A DNA stretch of 64,000 nt from Cepaea nemoralis (Eukaryota > Mollusca > Gastropoda > Stylommatophora > Helicidae), in contig JACEFZ010001371.1 of assembly GCA_014155875.1 (NCBI GenBank), forward strand, positions 626,501-690,500, in the 5' to 3' direction. The notes below the pieces were generated by a model, which saw only the letters and a program-made list of their open reading frames with translations, did not search any database and was not told the origin of the DNA. Each line of letters opens with the position of its first letter. Positions within the stretch are counted from its first letter, which is position 1. Below are positions 54,413 to 64,000 of the stretch, one piece after another. The translations under genes were made by a program, and so were the position numbers.

Positions 54413-54483
54413 TAAAACCTCGGTTTCCGGCAATAATCCGCCCGAAAACAATCGGCGAAATCCGAAACCGACGAAAACCGAGG
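54411..54483. other. Imperfect inverted repeat at LTR element target
   Basis: 'cctcggttt' at the left pairs with 'aaaccgacgaaaaccgagg' at the right. The start CAGTAAAACCTCGGTTTCCG resembles pogo/Tigger-type TIRs. The Gmr1-like element inserted at its right edge (target duplication CGAGG, 54479-54483). Confidence 0.4.
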
Positions 54484-55134
54484 TGTCAGCAACCGATGCG
54501 TCAGGCATTACATTATCAACTTCTCCCGTACCACACAAAAATATTGCAAGTCGTACGAGAGGTATGGATGATGCATTTTATTGTCACTGGCTCTTTAACA
54601 ATAGATTACTGCACAAAAACGGTCGCTATTAAATCACACATAAAGACACAGAATTCCCTATCCAGTCATATCCTATCCCTACAGCTAACTCTATCTACTT
54701 GGCTAAGGAAACGCGCATCGACACTAATCGATGCGCTCACTATGAAAGTCAGTCCCCGTCTGACTATTCTACTCGCGTGGCTACACAGCCCGCGGAAGGA
54801 CCTCGTGCGTCCTTCGGCTTTTTTTTTTTTTGCGTGCTGCAACACTCAGCACGCTTAGAATAGCCGTTTACTCTTGAGTGGGATTCCACTTCTCGGTGGC
54901 TATCACGTAGGCGTGATTCTGCCGTGACCAGAGTGCTTACTCTCTGTGGTTGACATCTCCGTGTCTCATGAGAGAACTAGTTAATAGTTCCCCTCCCTAT
55001 CACCTACCCTGCCCTCATGTAGGGGCACTGGGTTACCTCGAATCTACTTGAGGTAGACCACTCATTCAGGGTGGTCTTCTATCTTGTGGTAGACCACTCA
55101 TTCAGGGTGGTCTTCTATACTTCAGTCTTTGACA
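54484..55134 (-). repeat. 3' LTR (651 bp)
   Basis: About 99% identical to 63329-63971; the 8-bp length difference is a T run (13 versus 5 T near 54820). A ~32-bp block ('tagaccactcattcagggtg') is tandemly duplicated in both LTRs. Minus-strand AATAAA at plus 54577-54582. Confidence 0.95.
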
Positions 55135-55150
55135 CACACCCTCCCCTCCT
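55135..55150 (-). promoter_or_regulatory. Polypurine tract
   Basis: Minus-strand AGGAGGGGAGGGTGTG ends directly at the LTR start TGTCAAAG. Confidence 0.85.
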
Positions 55151-57295
55151 GTATTGCGTTACAAACTTTGACTCATGGTTGTGACGCAAGAGGTTTCTAA
55201 AAAAGTTAGTGTCTCTAATTTTTGTCAAAGACTATTGATAACCTGGTTCTGGGTAACTAAATAGACTCCTACTTACTATTGTCACAATGTAGTCTCACTT
55301 TACTTGGCTACTGGTGATCGCCACAAACTTGTCTGGTTGGCGTGAGCCCTCTTCTCATCGCAATATTATATTAATTAGAGGTTTGTCTGAACCGGACCAT
55401 TGTCTTATAAGACCTGCCCTCAAATAGCAAATTAACTCACTACCCATACAAAGTTGACTTTCTTAGGGTCAACACATGAATTGCTTCATGTCCCCCATAT
55501 AATATTAAACAACCTTTACACAAGCTGTGTGCGACAGGCTTTACCTATCTCGCTTCCGCGTGTAAAGTTATCTTTCACTGTTAAGTTAGTGTTTCGTTGT
55601 CTATTGTGTCCCCTGACCCGGAGTTATCCCTCTTTGTTTTAACAAATGTATGTAATTTACCTGTTTGTTTTCCTGGTTGTTTGTGTGTTTTCATGTAACT
55701 ATTAATATACTTTAATTTCTAACATATGTGTCTATCTATAATATGTATGTAAGTTGTTTTCAAGTGCCATAATTCGGTTAAATGTGGCCACAAACAAGTG
55801 TATAACACTAATTCGTGGCTACGTTTCCGTCTTATGAGACTTAAAATACTTTATCTAAGATCTATACTAAACTACACTAAACTATACACACCACATTGAA
55901 GACAATACATTTTCACTATCGAAAGCAAACGCTTGACGCAGACAAAAAATAAAAAAGTCGCGTTGAGCGGCAGAAAAAATCCGCTGGTTGTCCCCATTCT
56001 CTCTTGTATATTTTCCCTTTTCTCTCACTTTCACACTTCTGTCACACATCTTTTATCCTCCCAACTGTTTAAAACCTTGAAGTGACAGTGTACAAGTTTA
56101 GCTCGTTTGAAAACGTTGAGCTTAATGACTGTGCCTAACTTACTGCACGAGTCATGTATTTACAAAATATGTACATGGATGAAATAGGGTTGATAGAATT
56201 GTACCCTGATATTACTAAACTCTATATTCTATTGACATACTAATACTAATTCTATATCTATATATTCTAACTTGTTGTAGAAAATCAATCTAATTTAAGG
56301 GAAGTAATCTAACTATCTACAAATGAAAATGATGTGAGATGAGTTATGTACTTTTCTGAAATGGGTGATGTGAAATGTAACAAAATTCTAAATAATGTTT
56401 TAATGAACAAAACAAATATATGATTGATATATTTATTCTAAATGTTGTAATTGATGAATGTTATTTGTATACTTTAATCCTATAAGGTGTAAACTACATT
56501 TAATATTAAATGATGATGTTGTTGAAGTGTTCATTAAGATGGAATGAAATAAAGTGAAATGAAATGAACTAAATGGTGTTATTCCTATCTACACTAAATA
56601 ATACTGGTCTTATCTAAACTTTCTATCCTGGTTTTTTTAATTAGCTATTATTAAGTGTAAGTACTGTCCTAATCTAATTTTATCCTACGTAAGTGGGTAA
56701 ATTAATGATTTATTTAAACTACAAAGAAAAAATCTATTTATATTCTCTAAATCTAATCTACTCTATCTTAAAGTAACTAATCTAACTATAATTTAACACT
56801 ATATTAAAACTGTTATAATACATATCACAATATTAGGTATATATACATGGTATCTATTTACCTCAGGTTATTGGTTGCCATAATGTTCAGAAATTGTTTT
56901 CGTTGGCATAGTTTATATATACATAATTATCCTGGGTATACTAAATACACTACACAGTCATACTTGTGTCCTATGGGTCTTATTTCGCTCGTAGATTCCG
57001 CACGTGACGTAGACCAGTAAATTCGTGTCTGTTATTTATGCAATGTTCTGACACTGTTCTTCCATGATTAACACAGGTGATTCACCGGAACACAAATGGA
57101 GCATAGTAAGTAACGAGCTGTCTATGTACACACGGTGATACACTTGTTCCTGGAGCATAGTTCTTATTTTGCTGTCTACGGACACATGGTAGTTCAATGT
57201 TCTTAGCACACAGTCCTGAAAATCATGTCTATGTAATAAATAGGATATTTTACACAGGATCCTCTAAGAGTACTAATTAACCTTTCTTATACTAA
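55151..57295. other. 3' non-coding interior of Gmr1-like element
   Basis: AT-rich, no open frame longer than about 60 codons and no envelope-like sequence. Such a long 3' tail after polymerase is notable; I see no gene in it. Confidence 0.65.
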
Positions 57296-60200
57296 CTACT
57301 CATGTGGAATATCAGGTATTTCTACCTCAGATGGTCGACTCAGGGTATCTGCCAGAATGTTATCCCTACCCTTAATATGTTCTATACTAAAAGTATAATT
57401 CTGTAATATCAATGACCACCTGTAGATGCGGTCGTTGCGATGTACTCCACTTTGTATGACCGTGATCGGGGAGTTGTCAGTCTGGACCACAAAGTGAACA
57501 CCCGCCAGAAATCGATGCAACTTCCTCACCGCATAGATGACGCTTAGGGCTTCCAACTCTGATATGGAATATCTGGACTCAGCAGGTGTGATCTTGCGGC
57601 TCACGTAGCAAATTGGATGGAAGATGCCATCATAAAACTGGCCTAGTACTGCAGCGATGGAAATCCTGCTGGCATCTGTCCTAAGATAATAAACGAGCCT
57701 AGGATTAGGCAAACGGAGGATTGGTACATTACTAAATAGGAGTTTCAATTTTGACAATGCAGAAATTAATAATGCATCTTTGACATCTAATTTGACTGAT
57801 GCTTTTAACACATTTGAAAATACACTTGTAATTTCAGCTAAGTTCGGTATGAACTTACTATAGTAATTTACTAAACCCAAAAGACTTCTGACCTGCTTTT
57901 TCGTTGTAGGCATGGTCAGGTTCATAATTTTAGTAATAATTCTATTGTCAGTTTTTAGTTGTCCTTGTGAAATGACATGACCCAAAAAATCAATTTCTTG
58001 TAGGCCCAATTCGACTTTGCTCGGTTTGACAGTGAGACCGAAGAGTCGCAACCTATCGAAGACATGTCTGAGTTTCAGTAAGTGTGTTGTCCAGTCATCT
58101 GTATGGACACAAATATCATCTATATATGTCACTGTATTCGTCACTCCATGAAGTAAATCTCTAGTTAAGCGTACGAAAGTGGCAGGAGCGTTGCGAAGTC
58201 CGAAAGGAAGAAAACGCCACTCGTAGAGACCTAAAGGTGTTGAGAAAGCAGTAAGATGGATAGATTCAGTCTGCATAGGGACCTGCCAATATCCCTTAGT
58301 AAGGTCTAATTTAGAGAAGATTTTGGAAGTGGACATGTCCAGAATAAGATCTTCGCAGGAAGGAATTGGTTCTGCGTCGATCTTAGTGACATTATTGAGC
58401 TTTCTATAGTCCACACAAAGACGAATGGTGGAGTCTTTTTTCTTGACAAGGACGATTGGAAAGGAGTACTCAGATGTAGATTTCTGAATGATCCCACTAG
58501 CTTCTAAATTAAGAATTTCCTTATTTAGACTTTCTCTATAGCTGAGTGGGATAGAGTACGGCCTGCATTTGATAGGCTTAGAGTCCGAAAGAAGGATGGA
58601 GTGTTCGATTCTGTCCGTCCTACCTGGAATGTCGGAAAATATGTCCTTATATTCCGTTACTAACTCTATTATCTGTCGTCGTTGCTCGTCTGTTAGTCCC
58701 TGTTCTACTCGTATAGAATCTAATGTCGCAGTCTTGTCGACAATTGGAACAGGTAGTTCCATCCCGTCGTCGTCTACCTGATTCAGTACAGTTGTGGTGC
58801 TAAGTGCGTTTTCTGTAAACTCACTAGGTGTATGGATATCGTCGGATTTGCCAGTCTCGCTAACTAGTGTAGTTGCGTTGTGTATGTCCGTCGTCTCATC
58901 AATCGGTGTGGATGCATTGTGTTCGTCTGTCTCTAATTCTGTCTCTTGTCGTGAAAAGTAAGGTTTCAACATGTTGACATGAAATATCTTTAAGTGTCCG
59001 TTTATTGATATTTCATAGTCGACATCTGAAATTTTACGTACCACCTTGAATGGCCCTTGCCATGAGGTCAATAATAAATTTCGTTTGTCTGGAAGTAAAA
59101 GCAGTATGTCTTGATCTGGTTCAAGATTAATAGTTCTCGCACCTTTATTTGCGTACTGGCGGTAGATTTGACCCTTCCTCTCCAAAGCTGCCTTGGCTAT
59201 GATACACGATTTCATAATCTTGTCTCGTGTCTCTGTTACAATTTCATAAGGTGTTTTAGGGGTTGGAATTTCAATGGAATTAGTTACTACCTGATGATAA
59301 ATTGTTAGGGGTCCACGTGGGTTAGCCCCGTACACTAATTCAAACGGTGAGAAACCCGTGCTTGAATGGGGAATCTCCCGATAGGCGAACAGCACTGTTG
59401 GTAACAGTGTATCCCAATCAGCTGGGTTTTCTGCTGTCACCTTAGCCAGCATATGTTTCAGATCTCCGTTAAGTTTTTCTACGATTCCATTGCTGGCTGG
59501 ATGATACGCTGTTGTAAACTGTTGTTTAATCCCTAACATTTTAGTAAGGGCTTGCGTTGCAGCCGATATGAATTGGGTTCCACGGTCGGATAAGATGGTA
59601 CGAGGGAATCCGAATCGTGAGAACAAGTGTAGAAAAACATTGGCAACGTCTTTGGAGGTGATGTATTTCAAAGCTACTGCCTCAACCCACCTTGAACATA
59701 GGTCCACCATCGTTAAAATGAAGCGATTTCCTTTGCTGGACACCTGGTTTAGGGGTCCAACAATATCGACCGCCACACTCTCAAATGGCCTAGAGGCCAG
59801 TGTTGAAGGCTGCACTTCAGCTGTAGGATGTTTACCCTTACGTACTAGTTGTTGACAGACATTACATGAACGACAAAATAGTTTTATGTCGTTACAAAAA
59901 CCCGGCCAATAAAAATGAGCCTGAATTCTGGCCCTGGTTTTGTCGTATGCAAGGTGACCAGCAAACGGTGACTCGTGTGCAATCTTTAGCACAGTTTGGC
60001 GGTGTTGTACAGGTAACACCGTTTGCTGAATCTCATGGTTACCAGTTGTATAATAGCGGGTAAGAATGCCATTATTCAGTCTAAAAAACCATGATGCGTT
60101 TTTCGTTACTTTGGCTTTTTCTTTCAATAACTTCAGATACGGAGACACACTCGGATCAGCTTTTTGCTGGTCTATGAACTTTTGTCTGCTGGTATCATCT

Positions 60201-62137
60201 GTGCTAGTTGGTGATAGCAACAGTAGTCTTTCATCCTGTAATGTGTCTTGGTGTTTCATAGTATCTGCTCTGGTTGTTGCATTAGCTGCATTTAATTTCT
60301 CCCATGCAGCTATTTCTTTGTTCGTGCAATGTTTTAATTGGGGTAAACATCCCAAAATCAAATCAGTACAAGGGTTATCTAAAATCGCACATGTAAAGGT
60401 ACCAGAAAGGAAAGGAGTGTTAATACGGGCTTTTGCCAAAGGGTAAATTTCAATATTGCCCGAAAAAGTTCGGCATTTGACTGAGTCACCTGTATAATCA
60501 CTTGGATTCACCAGTTCCTTTCTAAGACCTATAAGAGTGCTCCCACTGTCCAGCAAACATTGGCATGGTTTTTCGTTGACCAATGCATTGTGGAACACCA
60601 AATTGCCTCTGGAGGCTAATGCTGCGTTTACACTCTCAGTGGAGAATGGTACTGTATGCCCACATTCTAATTTTCCGTCTGCATGGAATTGGTGACATCG
60701 TTCACAACTGTCAAAGCTCAATACATCATTTACAGAACACACATTTTCAGCTTGGTTAACAGGTAATTCATTTTCAACTTCACAGTCAGTCTCACTCTCA
60801 CTATCAGATGATGTATCAATTAACACTGCATTGTTGGCTTTCATTCGTTGGCGGCCCAGGCACTTATTTGAATAATGGCCGTAGCTGGAACAGAAGAAGC
60901 ATTTGACTGCACGCCTGTATGCAGTTCTCTTGTTTTGTTGCTTCTTAATGACATTTTCAAGATGTGCCGGATAGTTAGGCGATTTATCACACATAGAATA
61001 AGTATCATGAAAAAGTTGGCAATACACACATTTGGGTAATTTATGGTCTTTTTTGTCGACTCTCTGAAATGGTTTTTTATTACTCCGATAGCTTTTAGGT
61101 TGGTCCTTAACAAAAGAAACTATTTCAGAGTCGCTATTAGATGTTTTAAAAATCTCCCTATTGGAGGAAAAATAAGCTGAGCCTTTTTTTTCAAATTGTT
61201 CTATGGTCTCAATGTCTGACTGCTGAAGAAATTTAGCGAAAGGAGATGGTATTGTGGATATGACTTTATCCATGGCTATTAAATTTTTAAGTTTTTCAAA
61301 ATCTTTTCCTATGTTTGCAGCATTAAGCCATCTATTTAGTACGCTCTGGACATTTGAGACGTAATCAATGAAAGTCTCACTGGGTTTTGGTTTCAGGTTG
61401 GAAAACTGTACTTGATACCCAGGGGCATCAAGTAAGAAGTGTTGCATTATCCTATCATGGATGTACTGATAGTTAGATCTAAGCTCAGTTGGTATTGATT
61501 CTATCACTTTAAGGGGCTCCCCACTAAGGTTCTTCATGTAAATCATAGCCCACATCTCGATTGGTACTTGGTGGTACTTAAACTGATATTCGACATTTTC
61601 TGTCCAGGCTGATATGGAGTCTTCTTTACAGAATGGTTTAATAATATTCTTATACTTATTAAATTTATTTTCTTCCTGCTGACTCTTTAGTTTAGTAGCG
61701 GAGATCTCTAAGTGTGAATCTACATCCATCCCTTTCATCTTTAACTGTGTCTCTGATTCCACTTGTATTTGTTTTTCCTTAACTCTTGCCATTTCATCTA
61801 TCTCTTTTTGCTTTAGTTCTTTCTCCTGATCTAATGTCTTTTGCTTTAGTTCTTTCTCCTGATCTAGTTGCTTTTGCTTTAATTCTAGTTCTTTTTGTTT
61901 AATCTCCTTATCATGTTCTAACTGCTTCTGTTTTGTTATCTCAGCTAGTTCTGCAATCTCCTTCTGATGTTGTCTATCCCGTTCTTCCTTTTCCTTCTGA
62001 TGTTGTCTTTCTCGTGCACGTTCATCTCTCTCAGCATCTTTTGCTTCCTTAAATTTTTGGTCAGCATATTGCTCTAGCTCCTTTCCTGTGTATTGTAATT
62101 CTTTGCCTGTTTTTATGAAATCAGCTAAAGTTGCCAT
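57296..62137 (-). CDS. gag-pol: Gag-Pro-Int-RT-RNaseH polyprotein (Gmr1-like order)
   Basis: 1613 residues, no stop or frame shift. Order: charged coiled coil 30-125; Gag 165-330; Cys/His motif 370-383 and CCHC knuckle C413-x2-C416-x4-H421-x4-C426; protease active site DSG at 530-532; integrase HHCC zinc site (H721, H728, C758, C761), catalytic D791, D851 and E887 (35 residues between the last two) and a GPY/F module WQGPFKVV at 1026-1033; reverse transcriptase with LDLTKGYWQV at 1277 and YIDD at 1338-1341; RNase H with TDAS (D1488), E1527 and TDNS (D1554). All catalytic residues are present. Usual Ty3/gypsy elements place integrase last; here it precedes reverse transcriptase, as in Gmr1-type elements. 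The start ATG at 62137 begins MATLADFIKTGKELQYTGKE. Confidence 0.96.
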   Translation of the reverse strand: MATLADFIKTGKELQYTGKELEQYADQKFKEAKDAERDERARERQHQKEKEERDRQHQKEIAELAEITKQKQLEHDKEIKQKELELKQKQLDQEKELKQKTLDQEKELKQKEIDEMARVKEKQIQVESETQLKMKGMDVDSHLEISATKLKSQQEENKFNKYKNIIKPFCKEDSISAWTENVEYQFKYHQVPIEMWAMIYMKNLSGEPLKVIESIPTELRSNYQYIHDRIMQHFLLDAPGYQVQFSNLKPKPSETFIDYVSNVQSVLNRWLNAANIGKDFEKLKNLIAMDKVISTIPSPFAKFLQQSDIETIEQFEKKGSAYFSSNREIFKTSNSDSEIVSFVKDQPKSYRSNKKPFQRVDKKDHKLPKCVYCQLFHDTYSMCDKSPNYPAHLENVIKKQQNKRTAYRRAVKCFFCSSYGHYSNKCLGRQRMKANNAVLIDTSSDSESETDCEVENELPVNQAENVCSVNDVLSFDSCERCHQFHADGKLECGHTVPFSTESVNAALASRGNLVFHNALVNEKPCQCLLDSGSTLIGLRKELVNPSDYTGDSVKCRTFSGNIEIYPLAKARINTPFLSGTFTCAILDNPCTDLILGCLPQLKHCTNKEIAAWEKLNAANATTRADTMKHQDTLQDERLLLLSPTSTDDTSRQKFIDQQKADPSVSPYLKLLKEKAKVTKNASWFFRLNNGILTRYYTTGNHEIQQTVLPVQHRQTVLKIAHESPFAGHLAYDKTRARIQAHFYWPGFCNDIKLFCRSCNVCQQLVRKGKHPTAEVQPSTLASRPFESVAVDIVGPLNQVSSKGNRFILTMVDLCSRWVEAVALKYITSKDVANVFLHLFSRFGFPRTILSDRGTQFISAATQALTKMLGIKQQFTTAYHPASNGIVEKLNGDLKHMLAKVTAENPADWDTLLPTVLFAYREIPHSSTGFSPFELVYGANPRGPLTIYHQVVTNSIEIPTPKTPYEIVTETRDKIMKSCIIAKAALERKGQIYRQYANKGARTINLEPDQDILLLLPDKRNLLLTSWQGPFKVVRKISDVDYEISINGHLKIFHVNMLKPYFSRQETELETDEHNASTPIDETTDIHNATTLVSETGKSDDIHTPSEFTENALSTTTVLNQVDDDGMELPVPIVDKTATLDSIRVEQGLTDEQRRQIIELVTEYKDIFSDIPGRTDRIEHSILLSDSKPIKCRPYSIPLSYRESLNKEILNLEASGIIQKSTSEYSFPIVLVKKKDSTIRLCVDYRKLNNVTKIDAEPIPSCEDLILDMSTSKIFSKLDLTKGYWQVPMQTESIHLTAFSTPLGLYEWRFLPFGLRNAPATFVRLTRDLLHGVTNTVTYIDDICVHTDDWTTHLLKLRHVFDRLRLFGLTVKPSKVELGLQEIDFLGHVISQGQLKTDNRIITKIMNLTMPTTKKQVRSLLGLVNYYSKFIPNLAEITSVFSNVLKASVKLDVKDALLISALSKLKLLFSNVPILRLPNPRLVYYLRTDASRISIAAVLGQFYDGIFHPICYVSRKITPAESRYSISELEALSVIYAVRKLHRFLAGVHFVVQTDNSPITVIQSGVHRNDRIYRWSLILQNYTFSIEHIKGRDNILADTLSRPSEVEIPDIPHE

Positions 62138-63300
62138 GTTGTTGGGTTATTAGCTAGCGTTGACAGGCACTTCAATATTTACTCACTTATTTATATTCGG
62201 AATATGAAGTAATTTACCACACTGTGCACCACTGATATATTTTTAGATTACACCTTGAAAAATGGATGACACAAAAAAAAATATTCTAATAGATCACACC
62301 CTGAAAAAGAGATGCATTATTAATCATATTGCATTGAAAATAGTTTGGGTATACTCATCTTAACATTTCAGATCAATCAGGTACAATCGTTTGGCACCTC
62401 AGGTCAAATCGTTAGGCACTATGACATACACCTTGTGCTCTTCTTCCAAACAGCTGTTGTTCTGCCTGGTTTACAGGAGCAGTAACAATTAACAACTTGT
62501 AAATGATATATGACTTTAGACAATTTGGTACAATCACATCACATGCCCCCAGAACAGTACAATGTAGTCTAATTAATATTAAATGTCAATGTCCTGTCTT
62601 CGTTCTAACGTCGTATGCCTTGCTTTCCTATTCTAGTTTAATCTATGGAAGTGTTGTGCAGGCCAAGTCTTATTTGCATAGCAAAAGTAGTGCCATCGTG
62701 ACGGTAACAAATTAGAATAGGTATATAAATAATTAAATAAATGCTTTGAAATAAATATAAAGGTAATAATAATGTTTAAATAAATAAATATATTCAATAA
62801 ATAACGTATTTGAACAAATAATGTTTGGTATAAGCCAATGATTCAGGCGAGCAGCCGCTTTGCGATTTGTCAACAATCCGTCGCCGATTGCAAATGGCGT
62901 AATACAGCTGTTTGTCAGCCGCAATACGTCAGAGGCGCAGCGCTATTTTTAGATTGGAAAATCAATAATGTTCTCGGCTCATTTTGTTTTGTGTATCGCT
63001 CCGCCATGAATCATATTTGACACATATTCATAAACAAATAAGTAATTACATAAATAAATGATAGAAAACAATAATATCAATACTTACAACTTCGAAGAAC
63101 ACATGATTATAAGCACAAAATATTTCATTAAGCACAAATAAATATTATTTGGTCACGATAGGCACAGCACAGCTCGCAACTCGACCTAGTCTGCACACGT
63201 CATTATCACACTAACACAAATTAAACCCCGTGATTAAATAACAATAATACTATTTCAGAGCCGTGGGTGAGTGTTTTAGCTTGAACAATTGTCCAAGCTA
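62138..63300. other. 5' leader of Gmr1-like element
   Basis: Non-coding, AT-rich. On the minus strand it lies between the PBS-like site and the Gag start. About 1.16 kb, long for a leader; packaging signals may lie here but none is recognisable. Confidence 0.6.
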
Positions 63301-63314
63301 CACTTCTGACACCA
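63301..63314 (-). promoter_or_regulatory. Primer-binding-site-like sequence
   Basis: Minus-strand TGGTGTCAGAAGTG, 14 bases inside the 5' LTR. Shared with the element at 40.8-46.1 kb. Confidence 0.62.
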
Positions 63315-63328
63315 CTTTAATCCTAGCC

Positions 63329-63971
63329 TGTCAGCAACCGATGCGTCAGGCATTACAGGATCAACTTCTCCCGTACCACACAAAAATATTGCAAGTCGTA
63401 CGAGAGGTATGGATGATGCATTTTATTGTCACTGGCTCTTTAACAATAGATTACTGCACAAAAACGGTCGCTATTAAATCACACATAAAGACACAGAATT
63501 CCCTATCCAGTCATATCCTATCCCTACAGCTAACTCTATCTACTTGGCTAAGGAAACGCGCATCGACACTAATCGATGCGCTCACTATGAAAGTCAGTCC
63601 CCGTCTGACTATTCTACTCGCGTGGCTACACAGCCCGCGGAAGGACCTCGTGCGTCCTTCGGCTTTTTGCGTGCTGCAACACTCAGCACGCTTAGAGTAG
63701 CCGTTTACTCTTGAGTGGGATTCCACTTCTCCGTGGCTATCACGTAGGCGTGATTCTGCCGTGACCAGAGTGCTTACTCTCTGTGGTTGACATCTCCGTG
63801 TCTCATGAGAGAACTAGTTAATAGTTCCCCTCCCTATCACCTACCCTGCCCTCATGTAGGGGCACTGGGTTACCTTGAATCTACTTGAGGTAGACCACTC
63901 ATTCAGGGTGGTCTTCTATCTTGAGGTAGACCACTCATTCAGGGTGGTCTTCTATACTTCAGTCTTTGACA
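63329..63971 (-). repeat. 5' LTR (643 bp)
   Basis: Direct repeat of 54484-55134. Minus-strand AATAAA at plus 63422-63427. Promoter elements were not identified with confidence. CGAGG target duplication follows at 63972-63976. Confidence 0.95.
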
Positions 63972-64000
63972 CGAGGCTATTATTTCCATATGAATCAGTT

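Larger units (their letters stand above)
54484..63971 (-). mobile_element. Complete Gmr1-like LTR retrotransposon
   Basis: Two LTRs (54484-55134 and 63329-63971), both TGTCAGCAACC...TTTGACA, with target duplications CGAGG at 54479-54483 and 63972-63976. On the minus strand: 5' LTR, PBS-like site, 1.16-kb leader, one 1613-codon Gag-Pol frame, about 2.1 kb of 3' non-coding DNA, polypurine tract, 3' LTR. The integrase domain lies before reverse transcriptase. LTRs differ by about six substitutions and a T-run length difference, and the frame is unbroken, so insertion is recent and the copy could be competent. Confidence 0.95.

Noticed and set aside
54397..54858. 153-aa plus-strand frame (and its twin at 63263-63700)
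   Set aside because: The frames lie in the LTRs of a minus-strand element; similarity between them is due to LTR identity.

Overview
This window looks like non-genic, transposon-dominated DNA from an animal nuclear genome, most likely a marine invertebrate and possibly a mollusc (inference only: abundant APE-type LINEs, tRNA-derived SINEs, a Helentron-like element and Gmr1-like LTR elements; no species marker was seen). I recognise no host protein-coding gene, no functional RNA gene, no operon and no CRISPR array. Almost every long open frame belongs to a mobile element, a minisatellite or a microsatellite.

Layout. 0.8-2.85 kb: a Helentron-like non-autonomous element in a TA microsatellite, carrying an 860-bp polypyrimidine tract and three tandem copies of its 3' end. 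2.86-3.6 kb: a tRNA-derived SINE and a decayed LINE RNase H tail. 4.28-11.29 kb: a 56-bp minisatellite split by an LTR-like element (TGTCGT...GCGACA, 5-bp TSD GCATG), itself split by a 2.55-kb LINE with a 14-bp TSD. 11.6-19 kb: LINE and SINE fragments, a duplicated 360-bp repeat, and an unrecognised retroelement interior with repeated modules, a polypurine tract and an LTR with TATA box and polyadenylation signal. 20.15-26.1 kb: a hAT DNA transposon (TIRs, 8-bp TSD CTCTAGGA) holding two LINE insertions. 26.8-28.75 kb: a LINE with an 11-bp TSD and a C-terminal C2H2 zinc finger. 28.8-40.6 kb: a graveyard of LINE and SINE pieces plus a 40-bp tandem repeat. 40.76-46.08 kb: an LTR element with near-identical LTRs (TSD ACAAT) that encodes Gag and the start of protease but no recognisable polymerase or integrase. 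47.1-50.4 kb: nested LINE fragments with TSDs. 50.44-52.74 kb: a second copy of the LTR-like element, inserted in a LINE (TSD ATGGG). 54.48-63.97 kb: a complete 9.5-kb LTR retrotransposon (TSD CGAGG) with one uninterrupted 1613-codon polyprotein.

The most notable item is that last element. Its domains run Gag, zinc knuckles, protease, integrase (DD35E, GPY/F), reverse transcriptase (YIDD), RNase H. Integrase before reverse transcriptase is the Ty1/copia order on a Ty3/gypsy-type polymerase, the hallmark of the Gmr1-like group. The element at 40.8-46.1 kb has a homologous Gag, the same TGGTGTCAGAAGT primer-binding-like site and similarly young LTRs, so the two may be an autonomous/non-autonomous pair. 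Target-site duplications let the order of nesting be read directly from the sequence at several loci.
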